Shown: piece by piece, positions 1 through 7,205 of the stretch | Layout of the letters: every line of letters starts with the position of its first letter | Position numbering within the stretch: the first letter of the stretch is position 1 | DNA from: Leptolyngbyaceae cyanobacterium C42_A2020_001 | GTDB taxonomy: Bacteria > Cyanobacteriota > Cyanobacteriia > Leptolyngbyales > Leptolyngbyaceae | Reading direction: 5' to 3' | Assembly: GCA_015272515.1 (NCBI GenBank) | Contig: JACYLN010000042.1 | Span: 1-44,094 of the forward strand | DNA length: 44,094 nucleotides | The notes under the pieces: generated by a model | Told to the model about the DNA's origin: nothing | Seen by the model: the letters and a program-made list of their open reading frames with translations, nothing else | The model's database searches: none | Program-made: the position numbers and the translations under genes

Positions 1-14
1 ATCTCTGCATTTTA

Positions 15-29
15 CGCCGCAGAGCGGCG
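15..29 (-). terminator. Possible terminator hairpin downstream of the prenyltransferase
   Basis: A perfect 6-bp GC stem (CGCCGC at 15-20, GCGGCG at 24-29) with a 3-base loop lies about 100 bases beyond the stop of the prenyltransferase gene. Read on the minus strand it is followed by an A/T tract (TAAAAT) rather than a run of T, so it is a weak intrinsic terminator at best. A second small GGGG/CCCC stem lies just beside it. Confidence 0.3.
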
Positions 30-129
30 GGGAATTGACCCCCAGAGATTAAACAGATTTAATACTATTTATTCTGATTTGATAGCAGGTTTGACTCCTA
101 CAAAAACTCGCTCTGACCTAATTGCGATC

Positions 130-1101
130 TTAGTACAAACGGCGTAAAACGTAATCTGTTAGCTTGGCAAGAGCTTGCCGAGATGAAGAGGGGGGAAGCC
201 CTTCTAGACAGGCTATAGCTTGCTGTGCATGATGTTGAGCTAACTCCCGCGATCGCGCAATTCCTTGACTATCTTTTACTAAAGTTAAGGCTTGCTCTAA
301 ATCTCCAGGCTGGGCGAATTCTCGCTCAATCAATACTTCTAAAAACGGCTTTTCCTCCAGCGCATACAGCACTGGAGCGGTTAAATTTCCACTCTTAAGA
401 TCTGAGCCAGCAGGTTTGCCGAGTTCTTCCGTTGAACCTGTGAAATCTAAGATATCGTCAACGATTTGAAACGCCAACCCAATATGACGACCATAGCCGT
501 ATAGCGATTCTGCTAAAGACTTGGGTACTTCACTGAGTACAGCCGCTGCCTTAGAGCTATTCGCAATCAAACTGGCTGTTTTGTAATAGCTCTTCTCTAA
601 ATAAGATTCGATCGACAAATTGCTTGCAAACCGATTGAGTCCTTGCTGAATTTCTCCCTCTGCCAAATCCATAATTACTTGAGAGAGTAATTTTACAACC
701 TCTAGATTGTCTAGGTTTGCCAAATACCAGGAGGATTGGGCAAACAAGAAATCTCCTGCCAGTACAGCAATTCGGTTACCAAAGCTGCTGTGAACCGTAG
801 GCACGCCCCGACGTAACTCTGACTCGTCCACCACATCGTCGTGAACTAAGCTTGCCGTGTGAATCATTTCGGTAATTTCAGCCAACCGACGATGACGAGA
901 AGTAATTTCACCCTGGGGCATGGTTGCTTTTGCAACAAGCAATACGATCGCGGGTCGTACTCGTTTGCCCTTTGCCTCAAACAGGTGTTCGGCTGCTGCA
1001 TACAGGATGGGATGACGAGCACCAATCAAATTTTTAAGGCTCTCTGCTAGCAGAGTGAGGTCATCTTCGACAGGGGCAAATAGGGATGTAGCTGAAGTCA
1101 T
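130..1101 (-). CDS. sds: Solanesyl diphosphate synthase (trans-polyprenyl synthase)
   Basis: This 323-residue protein is a class I trans-isoprenyl diphosphate synthase. It extends allylic diphosphates with isopentenyl diphosphate to give the long side chain of plastoquinone. Both Mg-binding Asp motifs are present: the first as HDDVVDE (residues 87-93) and the second as DDILD (215-219), with GKRVRP near residue 45 for IPP binding. Length matches the cyanobacterial Sds family (about 323 residues). The residue before the first motif does not by itself prove C45 specificity, so a shorter or longer chain length is possible. Its ATG at 1101 is followed upstream by more than 500 bases without a confident gene. 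Family assignment is firm; the exact product length is inferred from the cyanobacterial context. Confidence 0.9.
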   Translation of the reverse strand: MTSATSLFAPVEDDLTLLAESLKNLIGARHPILYAAAEHLFEAKGKRVRPAIVLLVAKATMPQGEITSRHRRLAEITEMIHTASLVHDDVVDESELRRGVPTVHSSFGNRIAVLAGDFLFAQSSWYLANLDNLEVVKLLSQVIMDLAEGEIQQGLNRFASNLSIESYLEKSYYKTASLIANSSKAAAVLSEVPKSLAESLYGYGRHIGLAFQIVDDILDFTGSTEELGKPAGSDLKSGNLTAPVLYALEEKPFLEVLIEREFAQPGDLEQALTLVKDSQGIARSRELAQHHAQQAIACLEGLPPSSSRQALAKLTDYVLRRLY

Positions 1102-1500
1102 GGAGTTGCGACTCAGGCAGTAAAGGTTACGAAATCTTAAGCAATCTGTCTCTATTTTAAGGTATCCCTCCTAAGTAAGACAGAAAAATTAATCTAAAAA
1201 TCTATTGATTAAAACCCTCGCAATGCCTGGGTTGTATGTTAATTTTGAATCAAGCATTTGAAAAACTAAACACGCCTGGTAGCGAAGCAGTCAACTGAGG
1301 AAGATTTTCTCGCTGCCCTTAGTCGTGATTATTTGTGTCAATCCTAATCTGATCGCAACAATGCTGTAAGGTCTGTCTCTTGCGGCGATGTGTAAGTTTG
1401 GGAGGCGCGGGGATCTTTCCGACAAAGGCAACGGCTGTGGGTGAGCGAAGGGGTTTCTGTATGAAGACTTTTGCTCTATTTAAGGCTATCTAAGGCGTTT
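1102..1500. other. Intergenic region upstream of the prenyltransferase
   Basis: No convincing coding frame was seen on either strand. The part next to the prenyltransferase start is AT-rich and presumably carries its promoter. The remainder (about 1320-1500) has G-rich purine tracts and leads into two strong hairpins, so part of it could belong to a non-coding transcript. Confidence 0.4.
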
Positions 1501-1591
1501 GCGTCCTTATTAGTAAGGATGCTGAGTGGGTTGCGAACTTGCAGGGGGCTGTGCGAATCTTCGGTTAAGTGCTGGAGGCGCAGGTTCGCAA
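1501..1591 (+). ncRNA. Candidate structured RNA: two consecutive hairpins
   Basis: Two stable hairpins follow each other in a gene-free stretch. The first (1501-1522) pairs GCGTCCTTA with TAAGGATGC over nine base pairs, one of them G-T, closed by a 4-base loop. The second pairs TTGCGAACTTGC (1531-1542) with GCAGGTTCGCAA (1580-1591) over twelve base pairs with one G-T pair, enclosing about 37 bases. There is no T-run straight after either stem, so neither is a plain intrinsic terminator. I cannot assign an RNA family. The strand is a guess made because the next small reading frame runs on plus; stems are nearly symmetrical and the minus strand is possible. Confidence 0.35.
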
Positions 1592-1659
1592 GTTAGGCAC
1601 GGCTTTTTCTATTGCTTATTTTTATTGTTTATTCCGCGATCGCATTACTCCGCCGCCTT

Positions 1660-1779
1660 ATGCATTTCAACGACGCTCCTCTACTAATTACACTCATTGC
1701 GACTGCCTATCTGGCAATTGTTTATCTTCTACTAACACTCGCTCAACGCACGAAAAGAGTTCCTCGCCCTCGTGATTAA
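1660..1779 (+). CDS. Possible 39-residue single-pass membrane protein
   Basis: An ATG at 1660 opens a 39-codon frame ending at TAA 1777-1779. The predicted peptide starts MHFNDAPLL, has one hydrophobic segment (about residues 8-27, rich in Leu, Ile, Ala and Tyr) and ends in a basic, Pro-rich tail (QRTKRVPRPRD). This is the shape of the small subunits attached to cyanobacterial photosynthetic and NDH complexes, but I do not recognise it as a named subunit. No good ribosome-binding site precedes the ATG. It lies just after two strong hairpins and is convergent with the cytosine deaminase gene. The hydrophobic segment followed by positive charges favours a real gene over chance; conservation would decide. 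Confidence 0.4.
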   Translation: MHFNDAPLLITLIATAYLAIVYLLLTLAQRTKRVPRPRD

Positions 1780-1813
1780 CGCTTGTTTAACAAATTGGCC
1801 GAACTTGACGCAC

Positions 1814-3073
1814 TTAAGTTGGGTCATACCAGTTTGTTTGAGGAGACTCAGTTCGAGCAAGCAATTTGCCGCGAGAAATGACGTAACGAACAGTTGCCCG
1901 TCGGCGGATTGCGTCGTATCGGTCAATTGCGTCTAACACCATAAAATTGGCCGGTTTACCGATTTCTACGCCATACTGATCATCCGCCAAGTGCAGCGTT
2001 TTCGCGCCGTTCCAGGTGACCATATCGTAGCAAGCATCAATTTCAGCCGTACCTGTCATTTGGCAAACGTGCAGTCCCATTGAGGCAACATCCAGCATAT
2101 TTCCAGTGCCCAGTGAATACCAGGGGTCTTGAATGCAGTCATGCCCAAAGCTGACGTTCATACCCTGTTGCCACAATTCCTTCACACGGGTAACGCCTCG
2201 CCGTTTGGGGTAGGTGTCTGTGCGTCCCTGGAGGGTGATGTTGATCAAAGGATTGGCGATGAAATTAACTGCTGTTCGTTGCAAAAAACCTAGCAGCTTA
2301 AAGGCGTAGGCATTGTTGTAGGAGCCGAATGCCGTGGTGTGGCTGGCAGTCACTTTGGCACCCATGTCGCTACGAATGGCACAGGCGGCTACGACTTCTA
2401 GAAAGCGAGATTGCTCGTCATCAATTTCGTCACAGTGAATGTCAATTAGGCGATCGTACTTCTGAGCCAGTTCAAAAATGCGGTGAACGGATTTGACTCC
2501 GTCTTCCCGTGTTAGTTCGTAGTGGGGGATACCACCGACCACATCTGCGCCCATATCCAGGGCTTTCTCCATCAAAATTTCGTTTATGGGATTTCCATAA
2601 ATACCGTCTTGAGGGAAGGCGACAACTTGCAAGGTGATCCAGTGTTTGACTGCTTCTCGCACTTCCAGCAGGGCTTGTAGGGCAGTGAGACTGGTTTCGC
2701 TTACATCTGCGTGGCTGCGAACAAATAGTACTCCTTGCGTTGCCTGAAGTTTGAGTGTTTCGATCGCCCGTAATTTAACGTCTTCTAAAGAAAGGTTTTG
2801 TTTGCGCTCCCGCCAAATCTCGATGCCTTCAAACAAAGTGCCACTCTGGTTCCAGCGGGGTTGCCCAACCGTTAAGGCAGAATCCAGGTGAATGTGAGAT
2901 TCAACAAAGGGCGGGCTAACGAGTTGGCGTTGAATATCAAGCGTGATTTTTGCTGAGGCTTGAATGTTGGGGGCGATCGCTGCGACCACCCCCTTCTCAA
3001 CCGCAATGTCTGCTTCTACAATCGTTCGGTCGGTTTGCAACAAGCGGCACTGGCGCAGGAGCAAATCGTACAT
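1814..3073 (-). CDS. codA: Cytosine deaminase (CodA-type amidohydrolase)
   Basis: The 419-residue protein is a metal-dependent amidohydrolase that converts cytosine to uracil and ammonia for pyrimidine salvage. It follows Escherichia coli CodA closely along the whole length: HIHLD metal motif (His60, His62), the block AGQPxWNQSGTLFEGIE around residues 69-86, DVHCDEIDDEQSRF-like segment around 212-225 (third His and the catalytic Glu), the TASHTTA block near 240, and the FGHD segment near 315 carrying the fourth ligand Asp. The GRxDTYPKRRGxTRVKE block is also intact. Its start lies 5 bases after the stop of cpcT, so the two genes are probably co-transcribed. Related deaminases acting on other cyclic amidines cannot be fully excluded, but the match is to the CodA branch. 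Confidence 0.9.
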   Translation of the reverse strand: MYDLLLRQCRLLQTDRTIVEADIAVEKGVVAAIAPNIQASAKITLDIQRQLVSPPFVESHIHLDSALTVGQPRWNQSGTLFEGIEIWRERKQNLSLEDVKLRAIETLKLQATQGVLFVRSHADVSETSLTALQALLEVREAVKHWITLQVVAFPQDGIYGNPINEILMEKALDMGADVVGGIPHYELTREDGVKSVHRIFELAQKYDRLIDIHCDEIDDEQSRFLEVVAACAIRSDMGAKVTASHTTAFGSYNNAYAFKLLGFLQRTAVNFIANPLINITLQGRTDTYPKRRGVTRVKELWQQGMNVSFGHDCIQDPWYSLGTGNMLDVASMGLHVCQMTGTAEIDACYDMVTWNGAKTLHLADDQYGVEIGKPANFMVLDAIDRYDAIRRRATVRYVISRGKLLARTESPQTNWYDPT

Positions 3074-3078
3074 AGTGT

Positions 3079-3669
3079 TTAAACCTTTACTTCATCCGCA
3101 AAGCTTGTCCAGCGCACAAATTCAAACGGTCCCGCTACTGACCCCCAAACGTGGTCATCGGTTTCAGGATCACGACCGCGATCGTGGCTAATAAACTTGT
3201 CCGCATCAATCTCAAACTCACTATCCAGATAAGTGGTTTTGCCTTTCCGCACCACCATGCACGCCTTACCTGGTTGCACCCGTCCTCTAAAACCACTTCC
3301 TGTCCACTCTACATGCATATTACAGCCAGGGAGCATCTCTAACCGATCAACGGTTAAAGTTGTTAAACGTTTTGGATCCCGCGATGCGCCAAAAAATTCT
3401 TCTTCGCCTTTAACAGAGTAATTTTCGATCTCAATGTGTCCATCCTGCGTTATTAGCTTTAACACTCGCAATCGGTAAGGATCGTTCATGCTGTAATCAT
3501 ATGCTTGTTCTACAAATAGGCTAACCCCTGAGAGTAATTCCAGCGGCAATGGGCGCATACAGACGCGGATATGAGCAAAAAAGGGAGGATTTTCAAATGC
3601 CTGGGCTTGATTACTGAAATCGGCTGCCATCCAACGAGCCAGGGTTGCAATATCAGTTGAATGAGTCAT
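3079..3669 (-). CDS. cpcT: CpcT/CpeT-type phycobiliprotein chromophore lyase
   Basis: At 196 residues this has the length and sequence of the T-type bilin lyases. The family member CpcT attaches phycocyanobilin to Cys-153 of the beta subunit of phycocyanin (and of phycoerythrocyanin), a step in building the phycobilisome in the cytoplasm. Diagnostic stretches are the N-terminal LARWMAADFSNQ segment, FAHIRVCMRPLP, VEQAYDY (residues 53-59), and the later GCNMHVEW and FEIDADKFISHDRGRD blocks with the closing WGSVAGPFEF. The gene reads into codA with a 5-base gap. The minus-strand ATG at 3669 is well placed by the family's usual start. A CpeT acting on phycoerythrin is the alternative; no phycoerythrin genes are in the window. 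Confidence 0.88.
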   Translation of the reverse strand: MTHSTDIATLARWMAADFSNQAQAFENPPFFAHIRVCMRPLPLELLSGVSLFVEQAYDYSMNDPYRLRVLKLITQDGHIEIENYSVKGEEEFFGASRDPKRLTTLTVDRLEMLPGCNMHVEWTGSGFRGRVQPGKACMVVRKGKTTYLDSEFEIDADKFISHDRGRDPETDDHVWGSVAGPFEFVRWTSFADEVKV

Positions 3670-3936
3670 TTGTCTGGAGAAATCAATTTATCTTAATTCT
3701 TTCTATTCTACGCCCCAAGCAACAGAAGACAGCAGAAGGGAAGTGCATGGAATGAGAAGAAGCCAGGATTTAGAAGGATTTTAGATGATTGATTTGAGAT
3801 TTTAGATTGGAAGCCAGAAGTCAGGGAGTGGGTGAGTGAGTGAAATTTCTCCAACCCATCCATCCACCTATTTTCAATCCTCAATCTCCAATCCTCCAAT
3901 CACCCATTATCCCTTTCAACCCCTACTCATCTTCTC
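3670..3936. other. Intergenic low-complexity region
   Basis: This gene-free stretch is made of short, loosely repeated motifs such as GATTTGAGATTTTAGATTGG on one side and CAATC-type heptamers on the other, which are partly complementary. It looks like decayed tandem-repeat DNA of the sort common between cyanobacterial genes. No coding frame was credible here. Confidence 0.4.
3875..3902. repeat. Heptamer short tandem repeat (STRR-like)
   Basis: Four consecutive 7-base units are visible: CAATCCT, CAATCTC, CAATCCT and CCAATCA. Period-7 short tandemly repeated repetitive sequences are a known feature of filamentous and other cyanobacterial genomes. It sits between cpcT and the stress-protein gene, upstream of cpcT. 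Confidence 0.65.
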
Positions 3937-5082
3937 CTATCTCCCATGCTCGCGATCGCTGGTTCGGCATAACAACACTGGGCAGGGAGCGTAATGAATG
4001 ACATAGTCTTCGGTGACGCTGAGACGAGTGTTTCGTAAAATGGGGGTGTTGTCTGAGGCGGGACGGTTGCGGCGGGAGGCGCGCATGGCTTGAAGCGGTG
4101 AGAGCAGCGATCGCCGGACTGAATCACTCCCCAAAATAATCAGATTAATGTTCAGGTCTTGAGCAACCTGGCAAATAGTGGGACCTGGATCGCCAATTTG
4201 CAAGCGAGTTTGGATCGCGACGTCGGGTAGGGCGATCGCTGCCTGGGCGCGCTGCAACATCAATTCTCCCTGTTCCCGCTGAGCATCTTGCAACGATTGG
4301 TTGAGTTGCCAGCTAGGAGAGCGCGAAACAAATGGGCTGACGAGATAACTCACATTCAAAGGTGGTTGAATATGCAGCAGCGTCATTTGCTGAATTCCTG
4401 CGGCTGCTAATTGCCGGGTAACAGCGATCGCCTGCTGCACCGCTGATGAATTGTCTACCACCAGCAAAACATGGTTAAGGCTGATGCTGGCTGGATTTTC
4501 GGAGCGGGTGCGAACTACCAACACGCTACAGGGGGCATAGCGAGCGATCGCCGTAGACACACTGCCCAGCAGTAATTCCCGTACACCACCGATGCCCCGA
4601 TGCCCTACAGCAATCAGCCCCGCTTGAATGGTTCGAGCACAGTTGAGGATTTCAGTCGCTGGTCGCCCCTGGCGCACTTGCAAGGTCAGGGGAAAATCCT
4701 CTGGAAAGTCTAACTTTACCAATTCTGCCAACCCTTCTTCGGTTAACGGAGCCTTTGCCTGCTCTTCCTCTGAAAGGGTTAATACAGATGCAGGCGGAAA
4801 ATCGGTTACCTCGGTTGCCTGCTTGGGTTGATTTTTGGGGAGATCTTTGGTTGGCTTTTTCCCAAGTCGCATCCCCGGCTTAGAAATGCGTGGCTGCACC
4901 GTGAGCACAGTTAGCACAGATGGATGCTCAACTATTGAATCAGACACTGGCAACTCACCCAGTTGATGGCGTAGCAGATCTGCGATCGAACGAACCAACG
5001 CCTGAGCCATACGGGCACTGGCGGAACCATCCGTAGCGAGTAGCAGAGGAGGTGATAAAACCGGGGGGAGCGTCTGAGTCAT
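3937..5082 (-). CDS. Universal stress protein with two Usp domains
   Basis: The protein has two tandem UspA-fold domains. The first (about residues 8-195) begins PPLLLATDGSASA and contains a complete ATP-binding signature G-x2-G-x9-GS (GHRGIGG...LLLGSVS), then APCSVLVVR. It carries a long polar insert after its first strands, around residues 60-110 (KKPTKDLPKNQPKQ). The second domain (from LNHVLLVVDNSSA) retains the fold pattern and APCPVLL ending, but its signature is broken (GSDSVRRSLLSP) and followed by a basic insertion of some 25 residues. I start it at the ATG of MTQTLPPVL (5082); an ATG two codons upstream is equally possible, while the longer frame to 5202 would run into the promoter region of the divergent glycosyltransferase. 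Tandem Usp proteins typically bind nucleotide and respond to stress; the specific role here is unknown. Confidence 0.8.
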   Translation of the reverse strand: MTQTLPPVLSPPLLLATDGSASARMAQALVRSIADLLRHQLGELPVSDSIVEHPSVLTVLTVQPRISKPGMRLGKKPTKDLPKNQPKQATEVTDFPPASVLTLSEEEQAKAPLTEEGLAELVKLDFPEDFPLTLQVRQGRPATEILNCARTIQAGLIAVGHRGIGGVRELLLGSVSTAIARYAPCSVLVVRTRSENPASISLNHVLLVVDNSSAVQQAIAVTRQLAAAGIQQMTLLHIQPPLNVSYLVSPFVSRSPSWQLNQSLQDAQREQGELMLQRAQAAIALPDVAIQTRLQIGDPGPTICQVAQDLNINLIILGSDSVRRSLLSPLQAMRASRRNRPASDNTPILRNTRLSVTEDYVIHYAPCPVLLCRTSDREHGR

Positions 5083-5275
5083 GAACATTTCTGGCTGTGT
5101 CCTCAATTTAGCAAAGATTCTTCCTTCCCCCGGTTCTTTTGCGCTAGCGGTTACATTCCGTAAGCAAGAAGCTTTTGTCTTGCTCAAAGACTCTTCATCC
5201 ATTCCTCGCGGGTACTCCCTACCTATCGATGTAAAGTTGAGTAAGATAGGTCAAACCTCGAAACTTAAGTTATTG

Positions 5276-6460
5276 ATGAAAGTTTTAGTACTTGCTTGGG
5301 AATTCCCTCCTCGCATTGTCGGTGGGATAGCTCGGCACGTGGCAGAACTTTATCCAGAACTGGTTAAACGTGGGCACGAAATCCACGTCATCACAGTGGA
5401 ATTTGGTCAAGCTCCCCGCTACGAAGTGGTGGAAGGCGTTCATGTGCATCGAGTAGAAGTGGCTCCCAGTCATAACTTTTTCCACTGGGTGGCAAACATG
5501 AACGAAAGCATGGGTAAACATGGGGGCAAACTGCTGCTGGAGGAAGGCAGATTTGACCTGATTCATGCTCACGATTGGTTGGTAGGAGATGCTGCGATCG
5601 CCCTCAAACACACCTTCAAAATCCCCCTGGTTGCCACGATTCATGCAACCGAACACGGGCGCTTCAACGGCATCTACACCGACCAACAGCGCTACGTCAG
5701 CAGCAAAGAGGGCACCTTAGCCTACGACGCATGGCGAATCATCGTTTGCACCAACTACATGCGGCTAGAAGTGGAGCGCGCGTTAGGCGTACCCTGGAAC
5801 AAAATTGACGTAGTTCACAACGGCATTCACCTTGAAAGCAAACAATGTGAACCATTTGATGAACTAACATTTCGGCGCAGTTTTGCAGCTGATCACGAAA
5901 AGATCGTCTACTACGTGGGTCGTATGACCTACGAAAAAGGGTTGACCGTTCTTCTGAGTGCTGTTCCTAAAGTGTTGCGGGAGATGGATGGTAACGTTAA
6001 GTTTGTGCTAATTGGAACGGGCAAAGTAGACGAATTTAAGCGCTTTGCCGGCGAGATCGGAGTTTGGGATCACTGCTACTTCACTGGGTTTATGTCTGAT
6101 GAGGACTTAAACAAGTTTCGGGTAATTGCAGACTGTGCCGTATTTCCCAGTTTGTATGAACCCTTTGGGATTGTAGTGCTAGAAAACTTCGCGGCGCGTG
6201 TTCCAGTTGTTGTTTCAGATACGGGCGGTTTCCCAGAAATTGTGCGTCACACAAAAACGGGCATTGTCACCTGGACGAATAACTCCGACTCGCTTGCCTG
6301 GGGGATTTTAGAAGTGCTTAAAAATCCAGATTATGCCCTGTGGCTGGTTGAAAATGCTTACGAAGATTTGGAGCGACGGTTTAGTTGGTCTAAGTTGGCA
6401 CAACAGACGGAAGCCGTGTATGGCAGGATCTTGCACGAGCGTGCTCAGGTAGTCTGGTAA
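5276..6460 (+). CDS. GT4-family glycosyltransferase (glycogen-synthase-like)
   Basis: This 394-residue GT-B fold enzyme starts MKVLVLAWEFPPRIVGGIA, the typical N-terminal nucleotide of GT4 proteins with the GG loop for the sugar nucleotide. The C-terminal domain carries VYYVGRMTYEKG (around residues 213-224) and the E-x7-E retaining-transferase motif EPFGIVVLE (295-303), which holds the donor. Such cyanobacterial proteins are often named glycogen synthase, but GT4 members use many donors and acceptors, so only the class is certain. An in-frame extension to 5081 exists; the ATG at 5276 is chosen because the domain begins there and because the extension would overlap the divergent stress-protein start. 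About 190 bases are left as a shared promoter region. Confidence 0.85.
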   Translation: MKVLVLAWEFPPRIVGGIARHVAELYPELVKRGHEIHVITVEFGQAPRYEVVEGVHVHRVEVAPSHNFFHWVANMNESMGKHGGKLLLEEGRFDLIHAHDWLVGDAAIALKHTFKIPLVATIHATEHGRFNGIYTDQQRYVSSKEGTLAYDAWRIIVCTNYMRLEVERALGVPWNKIDVVHNGIHLESKQCEPFDELTFRRSFAADHEKIVYYVGRMTYEKGLTVLLSAVPKVLREMDGNVKFVLIGTGKVDEFKRFAGEIGVWDHCYFTGFMSDEDLNKFRVIADCAVFPSLYEPFGIVVLENFAARVPVVVSDTGGFPEIVRHTKTGIVTWTNNSDSLAWGILEVLKNPDYALWLVENAYEDLERRFSWSKLAQQTEAVYGRILHERAQVVW

Positions 6461-6604
6461 TTCTCTTGCCGTTCTTTGTCAGAATTTAATGCATCAAATA
6501 CTGGCTCATAACGGCAAAACGGTGTAGAAATAAAGGAGCAACTGATTTTAATCGATAAAAATATTGTTCAGTTGTTGATATGGTTGTTGAGAGGAGTTGA
6601 CTAA

Positions 6605-7009
6605 ATGAACATGCGAATTCTGTCAGTGATTGGCGTTGCTGGAATGATGGCAGCTACTTCTCTGCCCGCAGCAGCGGTTCCTAAGGCGGTTACCCCCGTT
6701 CTTCCCCGTGAGTCGTTTGTTGGCACTGAATCCCATACACTGCCTACCCCCCCTGTCCACCCTGCCCTGTTCACCCTGCCTATCGATGTACAGGTTGCTA
6801 AGGATGATAGCCTTGCTGACAACCCCATTACCGATAAGTACGGCATTGGTAGCGACATCAAAGTTTGGGCTGAAGATATCAGAAAGTGCCTGTATGCTCG
6901 CCCTGTGCTGGTGCGTGTTGCTGGTAAAGACTCTGTTCCTTTCGTCATTAACGGCGACAAGGGCTTGATCAAACTGAAGGGTACTAAAGCAGTTTGCTCG
7001 ATCTACTAA
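6605..7009 (+). CDS. Small exported protein of unknown function
   Basis: I do not recognise this 134-residue protein. It has a clear Sec signal peptide: Met-Asn-Met-Arg, a hydrophobic core (residues 5-20) and a likely cut after Ala-Ala-Ala near residue 24. The mature part has a Pro-rich linker (about 30-60), then a compact domain with two cysteines (Cys95 and Cys131) that could form one disulphide in the periplasm. A strong ribosome-binding site (GAGGAG, about 7 bases ahead) supports this start. The gene stands alone with its own promoter region (AT-rich, 6500-6600) and is followed by a clear terminator, so it is a monocistronic unit. Confidence 0.75.
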   Translation: MNMRILSVIGVAGMMAATSLPAAAVPKAVTPVLPRESFVGTESHTLPTPPVHPALFTLPIDVQVAKDDSLADNPITDKYGIGSDIKVWAEDIRKCLYARPVLVRVAGKDSVPFVINGDKGLIKLKGTKAVCSIY

Positions 7010-7060
7010 GTTTGATCGACTAAATTGATCGCCTAGCCAAATGGTTAGTCTGTAAGAGAG

Positions 7061-7112
7061 CCTCTTGCGGTGGGTTTCAAGATTTGCTTGAGCCACAAAC
7101 GCAAGAGGTTTT
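7061..7112 (+). terminator. Intrinsic terminator of the small exported protein gene
   Basis: A perfect 9-bp stem pairs CCTCTTGCG (7061-7069) with CGCAAGAGG (7100-7108) and is followed by TTTT. Inside the loop GTGG pairs with CCAC and TCAAG with CTTGA, extending the structure. It lies about 50 bases after the stop codon and before the next gene's leader, so it should isolate the exported protein gene from the fusion protein gene. Confidence 0.8.
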
Positions 7113-7205
7113 CTCTATGAAGAGGGTAAAAGAACGCAGGTATGGTGATAAGAGGTAGGATGAACGAGGGATTGCGATCGCCCAATTCTGCCGGAGGGAG
7201 CACTC

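Noticed and set aside
1569-1775. A 68-codon plus-strand frame overlapping the candidate 39-residue membrane protein.
   Set aside because: Its translation is polar, rich in Ser, Thr and Cys without structure, and it is better explained as a shadow of the hydrophobic frame starting at 1660.
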